Below, one piece after another: positions 1 to 5,798 of a DNA stretch of 8,423 nucleotides. The position numbers and the translations under genes were made by a program. This DNA is from Actinomycetota bacterium (lineage in GTDB: Bacteria > Actinomycetota > Actinomycetes > Nanopelagicales > Nanopelagicaceae): NCBI GenBank assembly GCA_009700365.1, contig WLME01000039.1, positions 1-8,423 of the forward strand, given 5' to 3'. The number at the start of each line of letters is the position of its first letter. Positions within the stretch are counted from its first letter, which is position 1. The notes under the pieces were generated by a model that saw nothing but the letters and a program-made list of their open reading frames with translations, was not told the DNA's origin and did no database searches.

Positions 1-454
1 AGATTCCAACGATGTCAATGTTCTTCACATCTTCGACATCAATGTGATCCCACTCAGAGAGAAAACCGCCTCGAGTCATTCCGGTATCGACTTCGAGATG
101 AACTCTGGCATTCTTATGAGATGAAGCCTCTGAAATTTCCTTGAGAGCTGCCAAAGATGCTGCCGCTAATTCAATGTCAAGATCGATGGCTTTCTTAAAA
201 TCTGATCCAGGTTGAACTAACCACGCGAGGATGGGTGCATCGATGCCAGATTCTCGAAGTGCGATTGCCTCTTCAAGTAGAGCTACACCTAAATAGTCTG
301 CCCCTGCGGAGAGTGCGGCTTTGGCTACAGGTACGAGTCCGTGACCATAAGCATCTGCTTTTACAACTGCAAGGAGTTTCGTGCCAGAGGATTCTTTCAG
401 CATCTGAATATTGTGCTTAATCGCATTTAAATCAACGATTGCTTCTGCTCTCAT
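1..454 (-). CDS. alr: Alanine racemase, N-terminal part (gene runs off the window's left edge)
   Basis: PLP-dependent enzyme that interconverts L- and D-alanine in the cytoplasm and supplies D-Ala for peptidoglycan. I translated it by hand from the ATG at 454-452. The first 151 codons are open to the window edge. Residues 29-39 read AVVKADAYGHG, the hallmark PLP-lysine motif of the family, with Lys32 as the expected Schiff-base lysine and Tyr36 next to it. A second family motif, DTGMTRGGF, lies at 123-131, with Arg128 matching the conserved substrate-side arginine. Both belong to the N-terminal TIM barrel; the C-terminal beta domain with the catalytic tyrosine is outside the window. The start overlaps the acpS stop by four bases (ATGA, 451-454), so translational coupling is likely and no strong Shine-Dalgarno is present. 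In many actinobacteria nnrD sits between acpS and alr; here it does not. Identity is secure; total length is unknown. Confidence 0.96.
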   Translation of the reverse strand, partial: MRAEAIVDLNAIKHNIQMLKESSGTKLLAVVKADAYGHGLVPVAKAALSAGADYLGVALLEEAIALRESGIDAPILAWLVQPGSDFKKAIDLDIELAAASLAALKEISEASSHKNARVHLEVDTGMTRGGFLSEWDHIDVEDVKNIDIVGI

Positions 455-792
455 CTTTCAACCACAACCATTGCAGATGCAATTCCAGCATCATGTGATA
501 GCGAAAGATGTACATCGGCTCCATCGATTAGATCTGCGATCTCGCCACGAAAGAGAAATTCTGGTTTGCCATTAGGTTGGTTTATTACTTCAGCATCATG
601 CCAGTGAAGTCCGTGATTTGGACTTAACGCTTTATACAGCGCCTCTTTGGCTGCAAAGCGAGCAGCGAGTGACTGTGCAGATTGAGTGCGTTCTGATTCG
701 GTGAAAAGTTTCTCCCGCAATCCCGGAGTGCGCTCGAGGGATTCGAGGAACCGCGCAATATCTACGACATCGATTCCGATTCCATCAATCAT
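451..792 (-). CDS. acpS: Holo-[acyl-carrier-protein] synthase
   Basis: Transfers the 4'-phosphopantetheine arm of coenzyme A to a serine of apo-acyl carrier protein, activating it for fatty-acid synthesis. The 113-residue product fits the short AcpS type of phosphopantetheinyl transferase (usually about 115-130). Residues 4-15 read GIGIDVVDIARF, with Asp8 as the expected Mg2+ ligand. RFAAKEALYKAL at 45-56 carries the second acidic ligand, Glu50, and the conserved Lys54. HLSLSHD at 95-101 is the third conserved block. The ATG at 792 places GIGID right at the N-terminus, as in homologues, so the start is credible. The bases just upstream (CTCGCTCCC) show no Shine-Dalgarno, so translation may depend on read-through from the PAP2 gene ending 20 bases upstream. 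Its stop codon overlaps the alr start (ATGA). Confidence 0.96.
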   Translation of the reverse strand: MIDGIGIDVVDIARFLESLERTPGLREKLFTESERTQSAQSLAARFAAKEALYKALSPNHGLHWHDAEVINQPNGKPEFLFRGEIADLIDGADVHLSLSHDAGIASAMVVVER

Positions 793-812
793 GGGAGCGA
801 GTGTATTAGCCC

Positions 813-1481
813 CTAGTGGAGTTGGCTATGAGATGGAAAGAATCGATCTATCGCGATGATGAGGACTAGGAGACTGCCTCCAAGTAACAATCCCCCAAGC
901 AAATCGAGAAACCAATGTGTATTTCGTAGGAGCGAGACAGCGCACACTGTCATAGCAAGTAGGCCCACGCCCGCACTTGCTAGACGGCCGTTATATCTAT
1001 TGACGTGCGCGTAGCGATAAATCAAATATGCAATTACTCCCCATATAAAGATCGCATTGGATGCATGGCCACTTGGGTATGACATTCCTCCTGCGTGCAA
1101 AATATCTAAGCCATCGCGAGGCTTGGTACGACCCAATCCATATTTAAACGCTCCGACAACTACATTAAGTGAGATAAATGAAAGAAGTCCGAGGTTGATA
1201 GGTCTCCACGTTTTAAATCGTCGCGAAATATAAATGGCGACTATCAGGAGGGCAATACCTGAAACACTACGCAGTCCTAGGTCATCGAGGCGTCTGACTA
1301 AAAAGCCAATGGTTCCTCGAAATCGTGGGTGCTCAAGATCATTGAGTTCGCGATCAATACGAACAAGAAATCCATCTGTAAGTACTTGATACGTGATGTA
1401 TAGATACCCAAGAAAAAGTCCGGCTGCCCATTTGAGCGCGCGTCTCATTTGGCGATGGCGATGATCCACAATTGTTGGCAT
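813..1481 (-). CDS. PAP2-superfamily membrane phosphatase-like protein
   Basis: A 222-residue integral membrane protein of the PAP2 (phosphatidic-acid phosphatase type 2) fold. About six hydrophobic stretches are visible, near residues 15-34, 74-86, 94-112, 142-158, 168-185 and 194-212. The central signature, SYPSGHASN at 134-142, is clear, with His139 in the position of the acid catalyst. The first motif, normally KX6RP, reads K113-X6-K120-P121, so Arg is replaced by Lys. The third motif, normally SRX5HX3D, is seen as R186-N-T-H189-X3-D193: the nucleophile-like His and following Asp are there, but the Arg sits three residues before the His rather than six. Family members dephosphorylate lipid phosphates such as undecaprenyl pyrophosphate or phosphatidylglycerol phosphate. 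The neighbouring glmS, acpS and alr suggest an envelope lipid-carrier role, but the substrate is unknown and activity is not certain. It starts two bases after the glmS stop, with no obvious ribosome binding site. Confidence 0.85.
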   Translation of the reverse strand: MPTIVDHRHRQMRRALKWAAGLFLGYLYITYQVLTDGFLVRIDRELNDLEHPRFRGTIGFLVRRLDDLGLRSVSGIALLIVAIYISRRFKTWRPINLGLLSFISLNVVVGAFKYGLGRTKPRDGLDILHAGGMSYPSGHASNAIFIWGVIAYLIYRYAHVNRYNGRLASAGVGLLAMTVCAVSLLRNTHWFLDLLGGLLLGGSLLVLIIAIDRFFPSHSQLH

Positions 1482-1483
1482 TG

Positions 1484-3322
1484 TTATTCGACAGTGACTG
1501 ATTTAGCTAAATTACGAGGCTGATCAACATCAGTTCCGCGTGCAACTGCAATTTCATATGCAAAAACTTGAAGCGGCACCGTGGCAAGGATGGGCTGGAA
1601 AAGTGGTGATGCGACGGGAATGCGAATAATGTGCTCGGCGCCAATTACATCGGCACCTTCGGGAGCAATGACAACGACTCGTGCACCGCGCGCCTTTACC
1701 TCTTGAATATTGCTCAACATTTTTTCATCAAGTGCATTTTCATCCCCGGGAGGAAGAATTGCTATGACTGCAGTGCCTTCCTCAATCAGTGCAATAGGTC
1801 CATGTTTGAGCTCGCCACCGGCAAAACCTTCGGCGTGGATGTAGGCAAGTTCTTTTAATTTAAGTGCACCCTCAAGTGCAATTGGGTATTCGATTCCACG
1901 ACCCAAGAAAAGTACCGTGTTGTTCTTTGTAAATTTGCGAGTTAATTCGCGAAGAGGTTCGATAGTTTCGAGAATTTGCTCAACTTTGCCTGGGAGTTCA
2001 AGCATTTCGTTGTACAGGCTCTGGACTTGTTTTTCTGCAAGAGTCGCACGAACCTGAGCCAATTTGAGACCGATCAGATACACGGCCACAATTTGAGTAA
2101 CGAATGCCTTTGTTGAAGCCACTGCAATCTCGGGACCTGCATGGGTATAAAGCACTGCATCAGACTCGCGCGGAATCGTCGAAGAGTTTGTGTTGCAGAC
2201 AGCAAGAACTCGGGCTCCACCTGCCTTGGCATGTCGCACCGCCATCAATAAATCCATCGTTTCACCAGATTGAGAGATAGCTATAACGAGGGTTTCTTTA
2301 TCAACGATGGGATCTCGATATCGATATTCAGATGCAATCTCGACATCTACTGGAATCTTTGCCCACTTTTCAATCGCATATTTAGCCACCATTCCTGCGT
2401 GATAGGCCGTTCCGCATGCAATTACAGAAATTCGCTTAATACCTTTGATTTCTTCATCACTCATATGCAATTCATCAAGTTGAATTTGATTGTTATCACT
2501 CAGGCGTCCAATTAAGGTATCGGCTATAGCTTTTGGTTGATCGAAGATTTCCTTTAACATGAAGTGCGCGAAGCCACCCTTTTGTGCTGCAGCTGCATCC
2601 CAGGTGATTTCATATTCGCGAAGGGGAAGTGAGTTTCCATCCAGATCGCAAATTGTTATTGCATCAGGAGTAATAGTGACCACTTCATCTTGGCCAAGCT
2701 CTACAGCCCGCTTGGTGTAATCGATAAATGCTGCGACATCAGATGCCAAGAAGTTCTCGCCGTCACCAAGTCCTGCAACTAGTGGAGAATTTCTGCGGAC
2801 ACCCACGATGGTTTGAGGTGAATCTGCGTGGATTGCAAGGAGAGTAAAAGATCCACGAAGGCGCTTGACGGCAGCGCGCATGGCAGCGGTTAAATCTCCA
2901 TTGTGTTCTTTACGAAGTTCAGAGAGTAGATGAGCTACAGATTCTGTATCTGTTTCAGATGAAAATTTATGTCCGCGCTTTTCAAGCTCTGCCCTTAGCT
3001 CTGAGTAATTTTCGATAATTCCATTATGTATGACTGCAAGCTTGCCCTCGTTATCTAGATGTGGGTGAGCATTTCGATCAGTTGGGCCGCCGTGAGTAGC
3101 CCATCGAGTGTGTCCTATTCCTGAATGAACAGTTGGCAAGTTCGCAGGAAGTGCTGCCTCGAGATTAGAAAGTTTGCCTGCGCGTTTTTCTACAAAGAGT
3201 GACGTGCCAGTGCCAAGTGCGATTCCGGCTGAGTCATAGCCACGGTATTCGAGACGGCGTAGCCCTTCAACAATGGGCGTGAATGCAGATTGTGGTCCTG
3301 TGTAACCCACGATTCCGCACAC
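1484..3322 (-). CDS. glmS: Glutamine--fructose-6-phosphate aminotransferase (isomerizing)
   Basis: Makes glucosamine-6-phosphate from fructose-6-phosphate and glutamine, the committed step towards UDP-GlcNAc. At 612 residues it is full length. The N-terminal class II glutaminase domain (about 1-235) begins MCGIVGYTG, with Cys2 as the nucleophile exposed after Met removal. HTRWATHG is at 71-78, HNGIIENY at 99-106 and TDTES at 124-128. The first SIS domain holds CGTAYHAG (303-310), SQSGET (350-355) and STKAF (403-407). The second holds Glu491 in LKELAYIHAEG, and KHGP with His507. The C-terminal tail NLAKSVTVE supplies Lys607, the lysine that forms the sugar Schiff base. The start codon is GTG, and MCGI fixes it because Cys must be residue 2. 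A weak GGGGA lies about nine bases upstream. It follows glmM by three bases, so there is no room for a glmS ribozyme; control must be at operon or protein level. Confidence 0.98.
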   Translation of the reverse strand: MCGIVGYTGPQSAFTPIVEGLRRLEYRGYDSAGIALGTGTSLFVEKRAGKLSNLEAALPANLPTVHSGIGHTRWATHGGPTDRNAHPHLDNEGKLAVIHNGIIENYSELRAELEKRGHKFSSETDTESVAHLLSELRKEHNGDLTAAMRAAVKRLRGSFTLLAIHADSPQTIVGVRRNSPLVAGLGDGENFLASDVAAFIDYTKRAVELGQDEVVTITPDAITICDLDGNSLPLREYEITWDAAAAQKGGFAHFMLKEIFDQPKAIADTLIGRLSDNNQIQLDELHMSDEEIKGIKRISVIACGTAYHAGMVAKYAIEKWAKIPVDVEIASEYRYRDPIVDKETLVIAISQSGETMDLLMAVRHAKAGGARVLAVCNTNSSTIPRESDAVLYTHAGPEIAVASTKAFVTQIVAVYLIGLKLAQVRATLAEKQVQSLYNEMLELPGKVEQILETIEPLRELTRKFTKNNTVLFLGRGIEYPIALEGALKLKELAYIHAEGFAGGELKHGPIALIEEGTAVIAILPPGDENALDEKMLSNIQEVKARGARVVVIAPEGADVIGAEHIIRIPVASPLFQPILATVPLQVFAYEIAVARGTDVDQPRNLAKSVTVE

Positions 3323-3325
3323 GAA

Positions 3326-4672
3326 TTAGTTCCCCAGTTCTGCCTTAACGGTAGCAGCGAGTGATGCTGCGATTTCTTGTGCAAGGTTATCACTCGAGGC
3401 TTCAACCATCACTCTTACAAGTGGTTCAGTACCAGAGGCGCGAAGCAATACGCGTCCTTTGTCACCAAGAGTTGATTCTGCTGCCGTAACGGCTTGGGCA
3501 ATTGCCATGGAGCTCTGCAATTTTTCCTTTGCAACATTTGGAATATTTATTAATACTTGAGGAAAGCGCGTCATGCTTGCAGCTAGTTCTGCAAGAGGTT
3601 TATTGGTGCGCACAACTTCTTGAGCAAGTTGGAGAGCAGTCAGGATTCCGTCGCCTGTATTTGCAAATTCGCGCATGATGAGATGGCCTGATTGTTCGCC
3701 ACCTAATGTGAAATCACCTTCGAGCATCTTTTCAAGCACATAGCGATCACCGACTGCTGTTGTGATCACATCGATGCCTGCCTCTTTCATGGCCTGAATA
3801 AATCCAAGATTACTCATGACTGTTCCGACAATCGTGTTGGATTTGAGTGCACCCCGCTCTTTAAATCCACGGGCAAGGATCGTCATTATTGCATCACCAT
3901 CAATAATGTTTCCATGTGCATCTACTGCAAGGCAGCGATCTGCATCGCCATCATGTGCAATACCAAAGTCAGCACCCTCGGCTACAACACGTGCTTGTAG
4001 ATCTTCAAGATGTGTAGATCCGCAATTCTCATTGATATTCCATCCATCTGGCGCGTGATGAATTGCAACCACAGTTGCACCGGCTTTTTCATAAGCTTGT
4101 GGCCCAACGACAGATGAGGCGCCATTGGCGCAGTCGACAACAATCTTTAGATTGCGCAGGGGTGTAGAAACAGAAGAAAGTAAATGAGTTAAGTAGCGAG
4201 CGCTAGCTGTCTCATCAAAAGAAATACGTCCAACATCGCGGCCAGTAGGACGAGTCCATGGCTCTCCCATGCGCTTTTCAATCGCTGCTTCGATTGCATC
4301 ATCGAGCTTTCCGCCACCGCGAGAGAACAACTTAATTCCGTTATCTGGCATTGGGTTGTGAGAGGCAGAGATCATGACGCCGAGATCAGCGCCAGATTCG
4401 CCAACGAGATAAGCAACTGCGGGAGTCGGTAGAACACCAACGCGATAGACATCGACACCTGCGCTAGCAAGACCTGCAGCTACTGCGGCTTCAAGGAATT
4501 CACCTGATGCGCGTGAATCTTGGCCAACGATTGCACGGGGACGTTTGCCCTTATTTGATGAACTTTCAACGAGGATATGAGCTGCAGCTACTGCAACATC
4601 GACAGCGATTTCAGCTGTGAGGGTTTCACCGTTGGCTAAACCACGAATCCCGTCTGTTCCAAAGAGAGCCAT
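3326..4672 (-). CDS. glmM: Phosphoglucosamine mutase
   Basis: Converts glucosamine-6-phosphate to glucosamine-1-phosphate in the cytoplasm, the step between GlmS (next gene) and GlmU. The 448-residue length is normal for GlmM. The N-terminus MALFGTDGIRGLAN is the classic opening. ISASHNP at 101-107 is the active-site loop, with Ser104 as the phosphorylated serine. DGDADR at 241-246 supplies the three aspartates that bind Mg2+. GEQSGH at 325-330 is the sugar-binding loop, and RASGTEPLVRVM at 411-422 is the phosphate-binding loop of domain 4. This set, especially SASHNP with GEQSGH, separates GlmM from phosphomannomutases and phosphoglucomutases. The ATG at 4672 is supported by AAAGGAG five bases upstream. 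It lies 42 bases after rpsI, with no terminator visible between, and three bases before glmS. Confidence 0.98.
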   Translation of the reverse strand: MALFGTDGIRGLANGETLTAEIAVDVAVAAAHILVESSSNKGKRPRAIVGQDSRASGEFLEAAVAAGLASAGVDVYRVGVLPTPAVAYLVGESGADLGVMISASHNPMPDNGIKLFSRGGGKLDDAIEAAIEKRMGEPWTRPTGRDVGRISFDETASARYLTHLLSSVSTPLRNLKIVVDCANGASSVVGPQAYEKAGATVVAIHHAPDGWNINENCGSTHLEDLQARVVAEGADFGIAHDGDADRCLAVDAHGNIIDGDAIMTILARGFKERGALKSNTIVGTVMSNLGFIQAMKEAGIDVITTAVGDRYVLEKMLEGDFTLGGEQSGHLIMREFANTGDGILTALQLAQEVVRTNKPLAELAASMTRFPQVLINIPNVAKEKLQSSMAIAQAVTAAESTLGDKGRVLLRASGTEPLVRVMVEASSDNLAQEIAASLAATVKAELGN

Positions 4673-4677
4673 TTCAA

Positions 4678-4684
4678 CTCCTTT
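4678..4684 (-). promoter_or_regulatory. Strong Shine-Dalgarno for glmM
   Basis: Read on the minus strand the bases are AAAGGAG, followed by TTGAA and then the ATG of glmM. This is the clearest ribosome binding site in the window. It fixes the glmM start and shows that glmM is translated on its own rather than only by coupling to rpsI. The rest of the 42-base rpsI-glmM gap is AT-rich, and I see no hairpin or promoter in it. Confidence 0.85.
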
Positions 4685-4714
4685 GCAACAAACGGGATAT
4701 CGAGAATAAAAGAA

Positions 4715-5200
4715 TTAACGCTTTGAGTACTGAGAACGCTTACGCGCCTTCTTGAGGCCGTACTTCTTACGTTCGATAACGCGTGCATCGCGCTTGAGGA
4801 AGCCAGCCTTCTTAAGAGCTGGACGGTTAGCTTCTCTGTCGATCTCATTAAGTGAACGAGCAACTCCAAGACGGAGTGCGCCAGCTTGACCTGAAACTCC
4901 TCCACCATTGATGCGAGCAAAAACGTCGTAGTTATTCTCAGCGCCTACTGTGCGAAATGGTTCTGAGACAAGCTGTTGGTGAACCTTATTTGGGAAATAC
5001 GCTTCAAGTGTCTTGCCGTTTACAACCCAACGACCTGTGCCAGGTACGAGGCGAACGCGAGCAACTGCTTCCTTGCGGCGACCTACGCCAGCGCCTGGAG
5101 CTGTGATTGCTTTGCGATTAGTTGCTGGTGCAGGAGTAGAAGAAGAGTAAGAAGTAGGTGTCTCTGTCTCGTCGATCTCGTTAAAAGTTGTATCTGACAT
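4715..5200 (-). CDS. rpsI: 30S ribosomal protein S9
   Basis: Small-subunit protein whose C-terminal tail reaches towards the P-site tRNA. The product has 161 residues. The core begins at about residue 39 with VGRRKEAVARVRLVPGTG. NGGGVSGQAGALRLGVARSL (98-117) is a strongly conserved block. The basic tail ends KKARKRSQYSKR, with the terminal SKR typical of S9. Residues 1-36 are an extra Ser/Thr/Pro and acidic segment not found in the roughly 130-residue S9 of many bacteria; N-terminal extensions of this kind are known in actinobacterial S9. The ATG at 5200 is 16 bases after the rplM stop. The nearest purine-rich stretch is AAGAAAAAGA, so the ribosome binding site is weak and coupling to rplM is plausible. 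The rplM-rpsI pairing is nearly universal in bacteria. Confidence 0.97.
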   Translation of the reverse strand: MSDTTFNEIDETETPTSYSSSTPAPATNRKAITAPGAGVGRRKEAVARVRLVPGTGRWVVNGKTLEAYFPNKVHQQLVSEPFRTVGAENNYDVFARINGGGVSGQAGALRLGVARSLNEIDREANRPALKKAGFLKRDARVIERKKYGLKKARKRSQYSKR

Positions 5201-5216
5201 ATCTTTTTCTTATCCC

Positions 5217-5669
5217 TTACTTCGCTACTTGAGAAACTTGAGTGAATACATATGGAGTTGGAGCCTGTGCTGCATGTGGATGTTCTGGGCCTGCGTAGAC
5301 CTTTAACTTTGATGCAACCTGTGCGCCTAGGCGGTTCTTAGGAAGCATTCCTTTGATCGCCTTTTCTACAGCGCGTGTTGGGTGCTTCTCAATGAGCTCG
5401 CCGTAAACAGTTGATGTTAAACCGCCTGGGAAACCTGAGTGATGGTGAGCAAACTTTGTTGTTGCCTTTGTTCCAGAGAGCGCAATCTTCTCTGCATTAA
5501 TAACGATGACGAAGTCGCCCATATCCATGTGTGGTGCAAATGTTGCCTTGTGCTTTCCACGAAGAAGTACCGCCGCGTGTGTTGCAAGACGACCGAGCAC
5601 AACATCTTGTGCATCGATAACGTGCCACTTACGATCGGCGTCGCCTGCCTTGGGGCTATATGTACGCAT
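5217..5669 (-). CDS. rplM: 50S ribosomal protein L13
   Basis: Early-assembling protein of the large ribosomal subunit. The product has 150 residues, the normal bacterial length. It begins RTYSPKAGDADRKWHVIDAQ, followed by VLGRLAT at 24-30. HMDMGDFVIVINAEKI covers 47-62 and HHSGFPGG 76-83. The family signature continues from AVEKAIKGMLPKNRLG (100-115) into LKVYAGPEHPHAAQ (122-135). The start ATG at 5669 is preceded by GAAGG with a nine-base spacing. It is the first gene after the only real intergenic gap and a candidate promoter, so it probably heads the transcript that continues through rpsI, glmM, glmS, the PAP2 gene, acpS and alr. Confidence 0.98.
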   Translation of the reverse strand: MRTYSPKAGDADRKWHVIDAQDVVLGRLATHAAVLLRGKHKATFAPHMDMGDFVIVINAEKIALSGTKATTKFAHHHSGFPGGLTSTVYGELIEKHPTRAVEKAIKGMLPKNRLGAQVASKLKVYAGPEHPHAAQAPTPYVFTQVSQVAK

Positions 5670-5678
5670 GCTTTATTA

Positions 5679-5683
5679 CCTTC
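5679..5683 (-). promoter_or_regulatory. Shine-Dalgarno for rplM
   Basis: On the minus strand GAAGG lies within AAGAAGGTAATAAAGC, nine bases before the rplM ATG. It is an acceptable though not perfect match and supports the chosen start. Confidence 0.65.
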
Positions 5684-5713
5684 TTCTTTATGAGTTCTAG
5701 GTTCTTACGAGTC

Positions 5714-5728
5714 GCGCCTAGCTGGCGC
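5714..5728 (-). other. Small GC hairpin in the rplM leader
   Basis: Perfect five-base-pair inverted repeat GCGCC-AGCTA-GGCGC on the minus strand. It lies inside the predicted 5' untranslated region of rplM, about 45 bases before the start codon. L13-S9 operons of other bacteria are known to be controlled by structured leaders that bind L13. Whether this hairpin is such a site is inference; the stem is short and could be chance in a GC-rich patch. Confidence 0.4.
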
Positions 5729-5737
5729 AGGAGTGGA

Positions 5738-5767
5738 ACTTTACCTTTTATGCGGGGGGTGGGTCAA
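5738..5767 (-). promoter_or_regulatory. Candidate sigma70-type promoter for the rplM-rpsI-glmM-glmS operon
   Basis: On the minus strand TTGACC (5762-5767) matches the -35 consensus in five of six bases. After an 18-base spacer, TAAAGT (5738-5743) matches the -10 consensus in four of six, including the first two and last bases. The predicted start of transcription is near 5731, giving a leader of about 60 bases before rplM. It is the only gap in the window large enough for a promoter, and it stands before a ribosomal-protein pair that needs high expression. The -35 box lies in the loop of the 5750-5788 inverted repeat, and the right part of that repeat forms the spacer. The call rests on motif and position only. 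Confidence 0.6.
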
Positions 5768-5788
5768 AATGGCCTAAATCCCCCGCAT
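5750..5788 (-). terminator. Inverted repeat after the ABC-F gene, possible terminator without U-tract
   Basis: Nine-base perfect arms, ATGCGGGGG and CCCCCGCAT, are separated by 21 bases and start 10 bases after the ABC-F stop codon. Position suggests it ends the rplQ-truA-ABC-F transcript. Read on the minus strand the stem is followed by AAAAGG, and on the plus strand by GGAATC, so the run of U expected of an intrinsic terminator is missing on both strands. Actinobacteria do use such U-poor hairpins, but proof is lacking. It overlaps the candidate rplM promoter, so it could instead be an operator. Confidence 0.45.
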
Positions 5789-5798
5789 GGAATCGCCT

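Noticed and set aside
235..420. Plus-strand open frame of about 61 codons near the left edge
   Set aside because: It is antisense to alr, whose translation is clearly conserved; the peptide is Leu/Arg/Val-rich noise.
3323..3325. Possible glmS ribozyme/riboswitch upstream of glmS
   Set aside because: Only three bases separate the glmM stop and the glmS GTG, and the preceding bases encode the conserved GlmM C-terminus, so there is no room for the ribozyme.
3190..3405. Minus-strand open frame crossing the glmM-glmS junction
   Set aside because: It overlaps two conserved genes in another frame and shows no motif.
4673..4714. Possible terminator or promoter between rpsI and glmM
   Set aside because: The 42 bases are AT-rich with TTCTTTTATTCT, but no stem precedes the T-rich part and no paired -35/-10 boxes are seen; only the glmM ribosome binding site is convincing.
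4636..4920. Minus-strand open frame crossing the rpsI-glmM boundary
   Set aside because: It is another frame of S9 and the glmM start, both of which are certain; it has no family resemblance.
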